From: Corynebacterium uberis
Lineage (GTDB): Bacteria; Actinomycetota; Actinomycetes; Mycobacteriales; Mycobacteriaceae
Length of the DNA: 64,000 nucleotides
Assembly (NCBI RefSeq): GCF_020616335.1
Contig: NZ_CP085051.1
Location: 124,001-188,000 of the forward strand
Reading direction: 5' to 3'
This document shows positions 9,022 to 16,457 of the stretch, in pieces. Position 1 is the stretch's first letter; every line of letters begins with the position of its first letter. Under the pieces are notes generated by a model, which saw nothing but the letters and a program-made list of their open reading frames with translations, ran no database searches and was not told the origin of the DNA. The position numbers and the translations under genes were made by a program.

Positions 9022-9978
9022 ATGTCCACACAGCCAGGCGACCGCATGGCCCCGGTCATTGACCTCGACGCGGTACGCGGGGCCCATGATGCCCCCGTCA
9101 CCGCGGGAGTCAGCCACGCCTTCACCCGGCTCGCGCCCACCGACTCGCACAGCTGCGCCCGCACCGCGGTCCTCCAGGCGGCCTGCCTCCAGGCGGACGT
9201 GGAGGTCTACCGCCACATCGGGGTGGACACTGCGCTTTCCCTGGGGGAGCTGGCCCAGGTGGTCGACGTGTGCTTTGGCTTCGCCTCCGAGCGGGGGCCG
9301 CAGGTCAGCGGCGGGGAAGTCACCACCCCACACTTCTGCTTGTGTGGCACGCCACTGCCTTCAAGCGATCCCATCGCCGCCCACCTGCGCGAGCCGGGCG
9401 ACCAGCTGACCTACCACTGGGGTTTGTGGAAGGTCCAGCTCAACACCGTGGGCACCTACCCGCGTGACGAGCACACCCCGCGGGCCCTGTGCGTCGGAGG
9501 ATCCGGCAGCTTCACCGACCAGCCGCCGAGCATGCCGCTGATCAACGCGGAGCTGACCGGCCATGACGCCATCGCCACCGTCATGGCCCAAATCAAACCC
9601 GGCCTGGCCCGCGTCATCCGCCGCAGCGGGCTCACGGAGTTTGTCCAACTCCTCCAGGCCCTGGACCTCGACGCCCCTGTGTCATTGCCCGCCGCCACCG
9701 TCGCCGAGCTGCGCCGCCTGCCCGTCGAGGATGGCCCGGATGCCGACGCCTTCTGGGCCACCGCCCTGGCCCTGGCCTGCCTGTCCGCCCCCGCGACGGA
9801 CGAGATCACCCTGACCACCATGCGCGCTCTGGGACATACGCCCGCCACCGCAGCGGACGTCCACGCCGCGTGCGCGGCCTCCTTGGACGTCCTGGCCCGC
9901 GCGGGCGGCTGTGGAAAGGGGCGCCTGCCCGTCTTAGAGCGCATCGACGTCTACCGCGTGCTCTTTCACCGCGCATAA
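9022..9978 (+). CDS. pRiA4b ORF-3-like family protein (tentative)
   Basis: A 318-residue protein with weak resemblance to the plasmid pRiA4b ORF-3 fold. It has an N-terminal VYRHIGVDTALSLGELAQVV stretch like the VWRR..VP...TLaeLH part of that family, then CFGF, then YHWGLWKVQLNTV and TPRALCVGGSGSF, resembling the YdfGD.W.H and P.CLgGeg.cP motifs. The HFCLCGTPLP segment has two closely spaced cysteines. The rest is helical and alanine-rich with no known motif. The start may be ATG 9022 (upstream GGGGGG very close) or ATG 9046. The gene stands alone, upstream of the GtrA gene. The biochemical role is unknown. Confidence 0.6.
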   Translation: MSTQPGDRMAPVIDLDAVRGAHDAPVTAGVSHAFTRLAPTDSHSCARTAVLQAACLQADVEVYRHIGVDTALSLGELAQVVDVCFGFASERGPQVSGGEVTTPHFCLCGTPLPSSDPIAAHLREPGDQLTYHWGLWKVQLNTVGTYPRDEHTPRALCVGGSGSFTDQPPSMPLINAELTGHDAIATVMAQIKPGLARVIRRSGLTEFVQLLQALDLDAPVSLPAATVAELRRLPVEDGPDADAFWATALALACLSAPATDEITLTTMRALGHTPATAADVHAACAASLDVLARAGGCGKGRLPVLERIDVYRVLFHRA

Positions 9979-10001
9979 CCCCTGCGGTACGCTGACCGCT
10001 T

Positions 10002-10436
10002 GTGCACAACCAGCAGCCCGAACGTAGCGCCACTGCGCTGACCCTCCAGACCCAGATCTTTCGGTTCATTGTCAGCGGATGCGTCTCCGCGCTTCCGGAC
10101 CTCGGCCTGACCTGGCTGCTCAACATCGTCTTCGGCGTCAACGTGCCCATTTCCCGCACGGTGGGCTTCATCGTGGGCACCACCACCGCCTATCTGATCA
10201 ACCGGCGCTGGACCTTCCGGGCCGAGCCCTCCTGGCGCCGATTCTTCGCCGTCGCCGTGCTCTACACCATCACCTACGGCATCAACCTCGGCGGGCAGAC
10301 GCTGGGCCAGCACGTCTTCGCCGGCTGGGGGTGGAACGCCTCCGTGGGCCTGGTGGTGGCCTTCGTCCTGTCCCAGGGCACCGCGACGGTGGTCAACTTC
10401 ATCATCCAGCGCACCCTCATCTTCCGTGTGCGCTAG
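10002..10436 (+). CDS. GtrA-family membrane protein (Rv3789-like)
   Basis: A 144-residue protein with four predicted membrane helices and the GtrA-family pattern: FIVSGCVSALPDLGLTWLL, FIVGTTTAYLINRRWTF and a C-terminal VVNFIIQRTLIFR. GtrA proteins are proposed to move or present polyprenyl-linked sugars. The mycobacterial homologue lies beside dprE1 and has been linked to arabinogalactan assembly. Synteny here (dprE block on one side, glfT1 on the other) supports the same role. It starts at GTG. Its stop overlaps the convergent end of glfT1 by 4 bases. Confidence 0.85.
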   Translation: MHNQQPERSATALTLQTQIFRFIVSGCVSALPDLGLTWLLNIVFGVNVPISRTVGFIVGTTTAYLINRRWTFRAEPSWRRFFAVAVLYTITYGINLGGQTLGQHVFAGWGWNASVGLVVAFVLSQGTATVVNFIIQRTLIFRVR

Positions 10437-11347
10437 GGGCGCTGGAAACGCTCGGCGCGTCCCAGGCGGTGCAGCCGCAGCCACTCCTTAAAACCGGCGA
10501 GATCGCGGCGCTGCACCAGGAAGAACCACGCGAAGCGGGCGTATTCCTGCGGCAACAGGCGGCGCATGCCGGGCTGGTTCATCAGGTAGCCGCGATTGCG
10601 GTACGTGAAATAGCGTTTGCCCTGGTTATCCGGGTATTGGGTGTGCATCCTCCCGCCGAGGATCGGCTTGAACTCCTCCGAGCCGTCCGGGTGCACGTAC
10701 GCGGTGGTCAGGGCGGTGCCAAACTCCAGCCCGGAGCGCACCAGACGGCGGTGGTACTCCACCTCGTCGCCGCGGATAAACAGCCGGTAGTCCGGCACCC
10801 CGATGACCTCCATCGCGCGCGCGCTGATCAAAGCACCGTTAAACAGGCTGGCTATTCCCTTAACGACGTCCCCCTCCAACTCATCCCTGCGCCGCTTCCA
10901 CGTCAGCCCCTGCCGCAGGGGGAAGGCCAACAACTCCGGGTCTGCGATGTTGCAGACAACCGGGGAGACTTCGTGCAGACCGTGGGTGGCGGCGACGTCG
11001 AAAAGCGTGGACAGCACGTGGGTGTCGGCGGGGTGGCCGTCATCATCGGCGCACCAGATGGCCTGGGCGCCCAGCGCCAGCGCGGTGAGGAACCCGTAGG
11101 CAAAGCCCCCCGCCCCGCCCAGGTTGGTGGCGCTGGGCAGGTAAACACCGCGATCGCCCGCAACCTCACCCAGCAGGTCGCGCACCGCGGACTCGTTGCC
11201 GTTGTCCACCACGATCACCCAGTCCACCGGCTTATCCTGCGAGCACACCATCTCTAGCGAGGTGCGCAGCAGGTCAACGCGGCGATGGGTGACGATGACG
11301 GCGGCGACCGTCTGCGAGGGGTTCAGCGGCGGGATCATGGCAGTCAT
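10433..11347 (-). CDS. glfT1: Galactofuranosyltransferase GlfT1
   Basis: GT2-family transferase that adds the first galactofuranose residues to the decaprenyl-linked GlcNAc-rhamnose acceptor. The 304-residue protein has the nucleotide-sugar fold: VAAVIVTHRR at the N-terminus, NLGGAGGFAYG around residue 75, the metal-binding DDDG at about 101-104 (WCADDDGHP), and DYRLFIRGDEVEY with the catalytic acidic cluster near 188. Length and motifs match Rv3782. In mycobacteria it lies between the wzt and wzm homologues. Here it is separated from wzt by the small-gene cassette at 11.4-13.2 kb. The start may be ATG 11347 or 11338. Confidence 0.93.
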   Translation of the reverse strand: MTAMIPPLNPSQTVAAVIVTHRRVDLLRTSLEMVCSQDKPVDWVIVVDNGNESAVRDLLGEVAGDRGVYLPSATNLGGAGGFAYGFLTALALGAQAIWCADDDGHPADTHVLSTLFDVAATHGLHEVSPVVCNIADPELLAFPLRQGLTWKRRRDELEGDVVKGIASLFNGALISARAMEVIGVPDYRLFIRGDEVEYHRRLVRSGLEFGTALTTAYVHPDGSEEFKPILGGRMHTQYPDNQGKRYFTYRNRGYLMNQPGMRRLLPQEYARFAWFFLVQRRDLAGFKEWLRLHRLGRAERFQRP

Positions 11348-11410
11348 TGTGCCACGGCTGGTTGCCCGTCGAGCGCTGCGCGTGCCGTGGGGTGCGGAGC
11401 AGGCAACAAT

Positions 11411-11779
11411 CTAGGCGGAGGTCTCGTCGAGGGTGCTGTAGGTCATTTGCGGATCAGTTTCGGGGGTTGAGGAAAGGAATTTTTCCATGAGGCCACTGGA
11501 GAGGAGAACGGCGTCAAAATTCCATTCCACGGTTCCGTCTGCGTCGACGCGATAGTCATCGGGAACTTGATCGATGGGCAGTTCGATGGTGAGGTCTACC
11601 GGCCGACCATCGTGTTTGTCGTCGCGTTGGCAGGTGATGCGCAGCGTGCAGGTCTGCTCATTCTTGGAAATCGTCCACGATTTCAGGCAATCTGCCTCCA
11701 GAGAGCTTTCGAGAATGTTCTCGATTGTGAGGTGGTAGAATTTGACCATGTGTGAAACTTTAGACTGTTCTCTTTTCAT
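11411..11779 (-). CDS. Small cytoplasmic protein, copy 1 of duplicated pair
   Basis: This family is not recognised. The 122-residue acidic protein has no signal or membrane segment. It aligns without gaps over its length to the protein at 12356-12715 at roughly 60% identity. Shared stretches include FYHL.IE, KNEQ.CTLRITCQ, GRPVDLTI.LPI, PDDYR.D.DGTVEWN and EKFL.STPE. Two cysteines in the central beta-like part are conserved between the copies. The start ATG follows AGGATAGG. It is the last gene of the cassette that separates glfT1 from wzt and has visibly lower GC than its neighbours. A role as immunity or binding partner of the adjacent secreted protein is only a guess. Confidence 0.8.
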   Translation of the reverse strand: MKREQSKVSHMVKFYHLTIENILESSLEADCLKSWTISKNEQTCTLRITCQRDDKHDGRPVDLTIELPIDQVPDDYRVDADGTVEWNFDAVLLSSGLMEKFLSSTPETDPQMTYSTLDETSA

Positions 11780-11872
11780 GGTAAGCCTATCCTCGCATTG
11801 AAACAGTGAAGGTAATAGCGTGGCTTATTTGCGCCTAGGGATAGTTTTGATGTCAGTGACAAGTAGTGGCTG

Positions 11873-12350
11873 TCATGTAAGGGACATGTCTTCCTTTAGT
11901 GGGGTCACTCGAGGATAGTTGAAGAAATTTATCCCTGAATTCTTAGCACGTTTCCAATCCGTCAAACCGGGCACCAGGCACGTCTGGGTACCGGTGGGTA
12001 TGGCTATCTTAAGGTTCAAGGAGAAGACATTCGGAATCTGGACCAAAAGCCACGATAACCTTAAGGCGAATAGGTGTTTTGCAACCGTTGACTACATCGA
12101 TAAAACGATATGAAATATGGTTCTCAGCTTCCTCAGGTCCTCGCTGAGTCTCAGTGACGCACGAGGCGACCGGATTTACCGCTCCCATAAAGTCCAGTGG
12201 GGGGTGTAGGGATGATCCGAATTGTGAGGAAACAGCTGCCAGGTTTGTGGATGCAGGGGATTCTGTGGCAGCGTGATGGGTGCCGAGCACTAAGGATGTT
12301 GGTGTGTACATGGCCAGAATGAGGGGCAGGGCCACTTGAGCAATAGTCAT
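11873..12350 (-). pseudogene. Frameshifted copy of the small secreted protein
   Basis: The ATG at 12350, preceded by GAAGG, opens a 113-codon frame with a signal-like start (MTIAQVALPLILAMYTPTS) that stops at 12009. Just upstream of that stop another minus-strand frame continues open to 11873 and encodes LKIAIPTGTQTC, which resembles MKVVVTGNTRDV in the intact paralogue at 12743-13180. The first frame contains HISYRFIDVVNGC, resembling DIEYVIYHAPGC of the same paralogue. I therefore read this as one secreted gene broken by a frameshift near 12010-12060. If the shift is a sequencing error, the gene is intact. It starts just after the stop of the 12356 gene. Confidence 0.55.
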
Positions 12351-12355
12351 GGTAA

Positions 12356-12715
12356 TCAACCTTCAAGCCTGGAGTAGGTCATGTACGGACATTTTTCGGG
12401 TGTTGATGTGAGGAACTTTTCAATAAACCCGCTGGCCTGAAGCATGGCGCTGAGGTTCCATTCTACGGTTCCATCGTCGTCGATGCGATAATCATCAGGG
12501 ATACGCTCAATGGGTAGTTTGATGGTGAGGTCCACAGGGCGTCCTTCGTGCTTGTCATCGCTCTGGCAGGTGATACGCAGTGTACAGATCTGCTCATTCT
12601 TGATGATTGTCCACTGTTTGATGCACTCTGCGTCGGAAGAAGTTTCGATCATGTACTCAATGATGAGGTGATAGAACCTGACCAGGTGCTCAAGTTTGGT
12701 CTTATCTCTTTTCAT
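12356..12715 (-). CDS. Small cytoplasmic protein, copy 2 of duplicated pair
   Basis: A 119-residue paralogue of the protein at 11411-11779, with the same blocks: FYHLIIE, KNEQICTLRITCQ, GRPVDLTIKLPI, PDDYRIDDDGTVEWN and EKFLTSTPE. It has no signal peptide and no membrane segment. The ATG at 12715 follows GAGGAG at good spacing. It lies between the two secreted-protein copies, 27 bases downstream of the first, and its TGA is 5 bases before the ATG of the second. The order secreted-cytoplasmic-secreted-cytoplasmic suggests a tandem duplication of a two-gene unit. Confidence 0.82.
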   Translation of the reverse strand: MKRDKTKLEHLVRFYHLIIEYMIETSSDAECIKQWTIIKNEQICTLRITCQSDDKHEGRPVDLTIKLPIERIPDDYRIDDDGTVEWNLSAMLQASGFIEKFLTSTPEKCPYMTYSRLEG

Positions 12716-12742
12716 GGCTCCGATCTCCTCGAGGTGAAGTTG

Positions 12743-13180
12743 CTAGATATAGAAGGCGGTGATCACTCCGAGCGGTCTTCCATTGGGTACATCCCTGGTG
12801 TTTCCCGTGACGACCACTTTCATTCGGTGACCGTCAATCTCAGCAGTGCACTCGGTATTTTTGTCCGTAAGAACAAGATCGTTACCGCAGCCGGGAGCGT
12901 GGTAGATCACGTATTCGATATCGTGCGCTTCGGGGACGAAACCGCCATGACCATCTTGGATGTGTGCGATGCCAAAACCTTCATATACCGCAGCATCGTG
13001 TTGCCCTTTCCGCAAGGGAATATCCTCGCCGTTCGGGCCGATGATGGTGGACACTACCTGCCAATTGACGGGGTTCGGGTTGATTCCGCGCTCTCCCGCG
13101 AGCGCGGGGATGGGCAGTGTCAGGGCCGCGCAGATGAGGGCGGCGCAGGCGGCAGCTGGTGTACGGGTAGCGCTGTTCCT
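12743..13180 (-). CDS. Small secreted protein with AGG at the expected start
   Basis: The conventional frame begins at GTG 13054 (103 codons). In the same frame upstream, however, the sequence encodes a classical signal peptide (ACAALICAALTLPIPALA, then GERGINP). This is preceded by AAGGAGG (13187-13193) with exactly 6 bases before an AGG codon at 13178-13180, where an ATG would be expected. The natural start may thus be mutated, misread, or non-canonical. The mature protein is about 117 residues with two cysteines (PGCGND and TECTAE) and no known motif. It is first in the cassette, downstream of wzt. Translation from GTG 13054 would give an unexported protein. Confidence 0.6.
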   Translation of the reverse strand, partial: RNSATRTPAAACAALICAALTLPIPALAGERGINPNPVNWQVVSTIIGPNGEDIPLRKGQHDAAVYEGFGIAHIQDGHGGFVPEAHDIEYVIYHAPGCGNDLVLTDKNTECTAEIDGHRMKVVVTGNTRDVPNGRPLGVITAFYI

Positions 13181-13288
13181 GCCAGGCCTCCTTAGTGCCT
13201 GTGGGTGTGGGTGTGACCGTTACGCTAATACAGCTGCACGCAGGGGACAAGAAGGGGACCCTAAGAAGTACGGTGCCCCCGCGCCCAC

Positions 13289-14089
13289 CTATTCCGCCTG
13301 GAACTCCTTGATCATGGTGCGCACCCGGTCGGCGGCCTCCTTGCCTTCGTAGGCCTCCACCACCTCGTCGACGAGCCCGGCCTGGCGGACCTCGCCGTGG
13401 TCGATCCACAGGGCGGTGTTGCACAGCTGGGCCAAAAAGTCGTTGGAGTGGGAGGCAAAGACCAGGATGCCGGAGCGCTTGACCAGTTCTTGGAGGCGGA
13501 CGCGGGCCTTGGCCATGAAGGCGGCGTCGACGGCGCCGATGCCTTCGTCCAGAAGCAGGATTTCGGGCTCGATGGAGGTGACCACTCCGAGCGCCAGGCG
13601 CACGCGCATGCCGGTGGAGTAGGTGCGCAGCGGCATGTTCAGGTATTCGCCAAGTTCGGAGAATTCGGCAATCTCATCCATTTTGGCTTTCATGGAGCGC
13701 CGGGTCTGGCCCAGGAACAGGCCGCGGATGATGATGTTTTCATAGCCGGAGATCTCCGGGTCCATGCCCACGCCCAGGTCAAAGACGGGGGCCACGCGGC
13801 CGCGCACGATGGCGGAGCCGCGGGTGGGTTCATAGATGCCGGACAGTAGCCGCAGCAGCGTGGATTTCCCGGCGCCGTTGTGGCCGACCAGGCCTACGCG
13901 GTCGCCTTCGCGCAGGTGGAGGTTGATGTCGCGCAGGGCTTCCACAACCACGGTGTTGTTGGAGTTGCGGCCAATGGCGCCGCCGGCGGCGCCGAGGAAG
14001 GCCTTTTTTAGCGAGCGGGTTTTGGCGTCGAAGATGGGGAAGTCAACGCACGCGTTGTGGGTATCAATTGAGACCATAGTGGGGGACAT
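13289..14089 (-). CDS. wzt: Galactan/polysaccharide ABC exporter ATPase Wzt (Rv3781-like)
   Basis: The ATPase partner of the permease just upstream. The Wzm/Wzt pair exports the lipid-linked galactan across the membrane. The 266-residue protein contains Walker A GHNGAGKST (about residue 68), an extended loop FDLGVGMDPEISGYENI typical of polysaccharide exporters, a signature-like YSTGMRVRLALG, Walker B ILLLDEGIGAVD and the switch FASHS. It lacks the C-terminal carbohydrate-binding domain of some Wzt proteins, as does the mycobacterial homologue. The start is ATG 14089 or ATG 14077 (MVSIDTHN), neither with ideal Shine-Dalgarno spacing. Confidence 0.92.
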   Translation of the reverse strand: MSPTMVSIDTHNACVDFPIFDAKTRSLKKAFLGAAGGAIGRNSNNTVVVEALRDINLHLREGDRVGLVGHNGAGKSTLLRLLSGIYEPTRGSAIVRGRVAPVFDLGVGMDPEISGYENIIIRGLFLGQTRRSMKAKMDEIAEFSELGEYLNMPLRTYSTGMRVRLALGVVTSIEPEILLLDEGIGAVDAAFMAKARVRLQELVKRSGILVFASHSNDFLAQLCNTALWIDHGEVRQAGLVDEVVEAYEGKEAADRVRTMIKEFQAE

Positions 14090-14125
14090 TCTCCTGGGTG
14101 GACAAGTGGGGGAACAACAAGGCTG

Positions 14126-15022
14126 TTACACCCAGTAGCTGACGCGGTAGCGCCATTGCCGCATGGCAAACAGCGCGAGGATGAGCCCGGCGAGGGTAAA
14201 GCCGATGACAATCCACCAGTGGTAGGCGGGCAGCGGTGCGCCGATCATGGGGGCGCGCACGATTTCCAAATAGTGGTAGAGCGGGTTGAGTTGGGCGAGC
14301 TTGGCGCGCGAGCCCATATCCGCCATGTTGTTTTGCAGCGTGGAGGTCATCCACACGATGGGGGTGACGTAGAAGAGCAGCTGGGTGCCGGCTTCCAGGA
14401 GGGGGGAGACATCCCGGTAGCGGGTGGCGATGATGCCAAAGAACATGGCCACCCACACGCCGTTGGCTATGAGCAGCGCGAACGCGGGGATCATGAGCAG
14501 GATGTCCCAGCCCAGTGGCCGCGGGAAGATGATCACCAGCAGGAGCCAGATGACCAGGTTGTGGGCCAAGAACAGGGCCTGCTTCCACACCAGCCGGTAG
14601 ACGTGGACGGACAGCGCTGAGGGCAGTTGTTTGATCAGGCCCTCGTTATCAATGAAGATGTCCGCGCCTTCTTTGATGCACCCGGAGATAAATCCCCACA
14701 GGATCAGGCCCACGGTGACGTGGGGCAGGAAGACGGAGATCTCAATTTTGAACAGGACGGAATACAGCAAACCCAGGGCCAGGGCCATGACGCCGGTGGC
14801 GATGGTGATCCATAATGGTCCCAGCACGGAGCGCTTGTAGCGTTGTTTGATGTCTTGCCAGCCCAGTTGCAGCCATAGTTCGCGTTGTTGGAATCCGCGA
14901 ACTAGGTCGGCCCAGGCGGCGCGCAGTGTCCGCGATTGGGAGGGGACTGCGGTGCCGGTGTCGCTTGCGGTGATGCGGGCGACGTCGGCACGCAGGGCTT
15001 TTTTCTGAGTCTCTTCCTGCAC
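14126..15022 (-). CDS. wzm: Galactan/polysaccharide ABC exporter permease Wzm (Rv3783-like)
   Basis: ABC-2 type permease that forms the channel for lipid-linked galactan export with the ATPase encoded 36 bases downstream. The protein has an amphipathic N-terminal region (LWLQLGWQDIKQRYKRSVLGPLW, the interface helix of this family) and about six membrane helices. A PLPAYHWWIVIGF stretch precedes the last helix and a basic tail follows. The start is uncertain: GTG 15022 gives 298 residues, and TTG 15058 would add 12. It begins the wzm-wzt-(cassette)-glfT1 series on the minus strand. Confidence 0.9.
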   Translation of the reverse strand: MQEETQKKALRADVARITASDTGTAVPSQSRTLRAAWADLVRGFQQRELWLQLGWQDIKQRYKRSVLGPLWITIATGVMALALGLLYSVLFKIEISVFLPHVTVGLILWGFISGCIKEGADIFIDNEGLIKQLPSALSVHVYRLVWKQALFLAHNLVIWLLLVIIFPRPLGWDILLMIPAFALLIANGVWVAMFFGIIATRYRDVSPLLEAGTQLLFYVTPIVWMTSTLQNNMADMGSRAKLAQLNPLYHYLEIVRAPMIGAPLPAYHWWIVIGFTLAGLILALFAMRQWRYRVSYWV

Positions 15023-15267
15023 GGTGCCCAAGCCTAGCGGTCTTGGCCCCCAAGACAATTCTTTAAGCCCCGTACAGGGGGCTCTATGCTGGTGGAGTGC
15101 CGGTGCAGTGCACGCGGTACCGATGCGCTATCAGCGCTGTATCAGTCGGCGGTCGTACAGGTGAGGGTCCGCTGTAGTCAGGATTACTGGCGGCTTATAC
15201 ACTCTGGTGCGTAAGAGCGACTTCTCCGGATCCGGCCGGGCGTTTTTTTAGAGGAAATGAGGAAGAG

Positions 15268-16440
15268 ATGGCCTACGATGTCGCGGTTGTTCGCGGCCGC
15301 TATGGCTCGCTGGGGGACGGCTGGACGTATCTGAATGCGCATGATCGGCCGCAGCTGCCGGTGCGGGTATCGGGCGGTGTCAATAAGGCATTCCGCGCAG
15401 CGCCCACACCCACTTTCGGCGCCCATACGCAGGCGGAGGATACGCTGGCGCAGGCCCGCGAGGCGATTGCGGACCTCGTGGGTTCCACCCCGGAGCTGGT
15501 GGTGTTGGGGGCGAGCCTGGAGGGCCTGTACGCGGCCCTGGCTCGGGAGATGCACTCGATGCTGCGCCACGGGTCGTCGATAGTGCTCTCGCACCAGGAT
15601 TCCCCGCGGCTGTCGCGGGCCCTGGAGGGGGTGGCCACGGACGTGCGCTGGGCGCACCCGGACCTGGGCACCGGCGAGCTGCCGGCGTTCCAATTCAGCG
15701 AGATCATTGACTCCACCACCCGGCTGGTATCCATCCCGGCCGCCCACGAGCTGCTGGGCACCGTCACCCCGGTCCGCGAGATCGTCGAGCGCGCCCACCA
15801 GCGGGCCCGCCTGTGGGTCCTGGTTGATGTGTCCGCGTACGCGCCGTACAAGCTTATCGACGTCGACGACTGGGACGCAGACATCCTCGCCATCGATCTC
15901 GCACAGATGGGGGGACCTGAAGTTTCCGCCCTGATTTTCCGCACCAACCGCATGCTCGGCAGGCTGGACAACCCCGAGGCCCTTGCCAGCCGGGTCTCCG
16001 CCGGACTTGCCGGCGGGGTGGCCCCCCTGGTCGACCACTACGCCAACCTTGTCGACGACGCCTCCGGCACCCGCCGCGACCGGCTGCGCTACAGCCTGCC
16101 CCAGCTGGACAACTACCTGCACTCCCTGGGCCGCGACCTCACCTTCTTCCTCGGCGCGCTGCCGTCGGTCCACATCTTTGGAGTCAGCGGGGAAGTAGCC
16201 GCCGGCGCGCAGGCGGACCGCACCGCCCGCATCTCCTTTGCGGTCAAGGGTGTCCCCGCGGAAACCGTCCAGGGGCGACTACTAGACAACGGCCTATTTA
16301 CCGCGCTAACCCCCCACACCCCGCTGCTGCGCGACATGGGGGCAGAAGAAATCGGCGGGGCCGTCACCGTATCGCTGGCGCCGTTTAACACCAACCATGA
16401 CATCGACCACCTCACCCGGGTGGTCGCCTCCCTGGCCTAA
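15268..16440 (+). CDS. Cysteine-desulfurase-like protein lacking the PLP lysine
   Basis: A fold-type I (class V aminotransferase) protein of 390 residues, syntenic with Rv3778c. Family features are the WTYLNAHDRPQLP start, LVVLGASLEGLYAAL, and VLVDVSAYAPYKLIDVDDWDADILAIDL. Where active enzymes have S-x-H-K-l-x-G-P carrying the PLP Schiff-base lysine, this protein reads DLAQMGGPEVSAL, with Gln213 at the lysine position and Ala at the histidine position. The usual desulfurase Cys loop was not found either. It is therefore probably not a PLP enzyme of the usual kind; a regulatory or scaffold role is possible. It is divergent from wzm. Confidence 0.82.
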   Translation: MAYDVAVVRGRYGSLGDGWTYLNAHDRPQLPVRVSGGVNKAFRAAPTPTFGAHTQAEDTLAQAREAIADLVGSTPELVVLGASLEGLYAALAREMHSMLRHGSSIVLSHQDSPRLSRALEGVATDVRWAHPDLGTGELPAFQFSEIIDSTTRLVSIPAAHELLGTVTPVREIVERAHQRARLWVLVDVSAYAPYKLIDVDDWDADILAIDLAQMGGPEVSALIFRTNRMLGRLDNPEALASRVSAGLAGGVAPLVDHYANLVDDASGTRRDRLRYSLPQLDNYLHSLGRDLTFFLGALPSVHIFGVSGEVAAGAQADRTARISFAVKGVPAETVQGRLLDNGLFTALTPHTPLLRDMGAEEIGGAVTVSLAPFNTNHDIDHLTRVVASLA

Positions 16441-16457
16441 GGCCGTGTCTTAAGGTC

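Noticed and set aside
11919-12113. 64-codon plus-strand open frame in the cassette
   Set aside because: It starts without a ribosome site, overlaps the minus-strand secreted-gene remnant, and has no homologue at the other copy.
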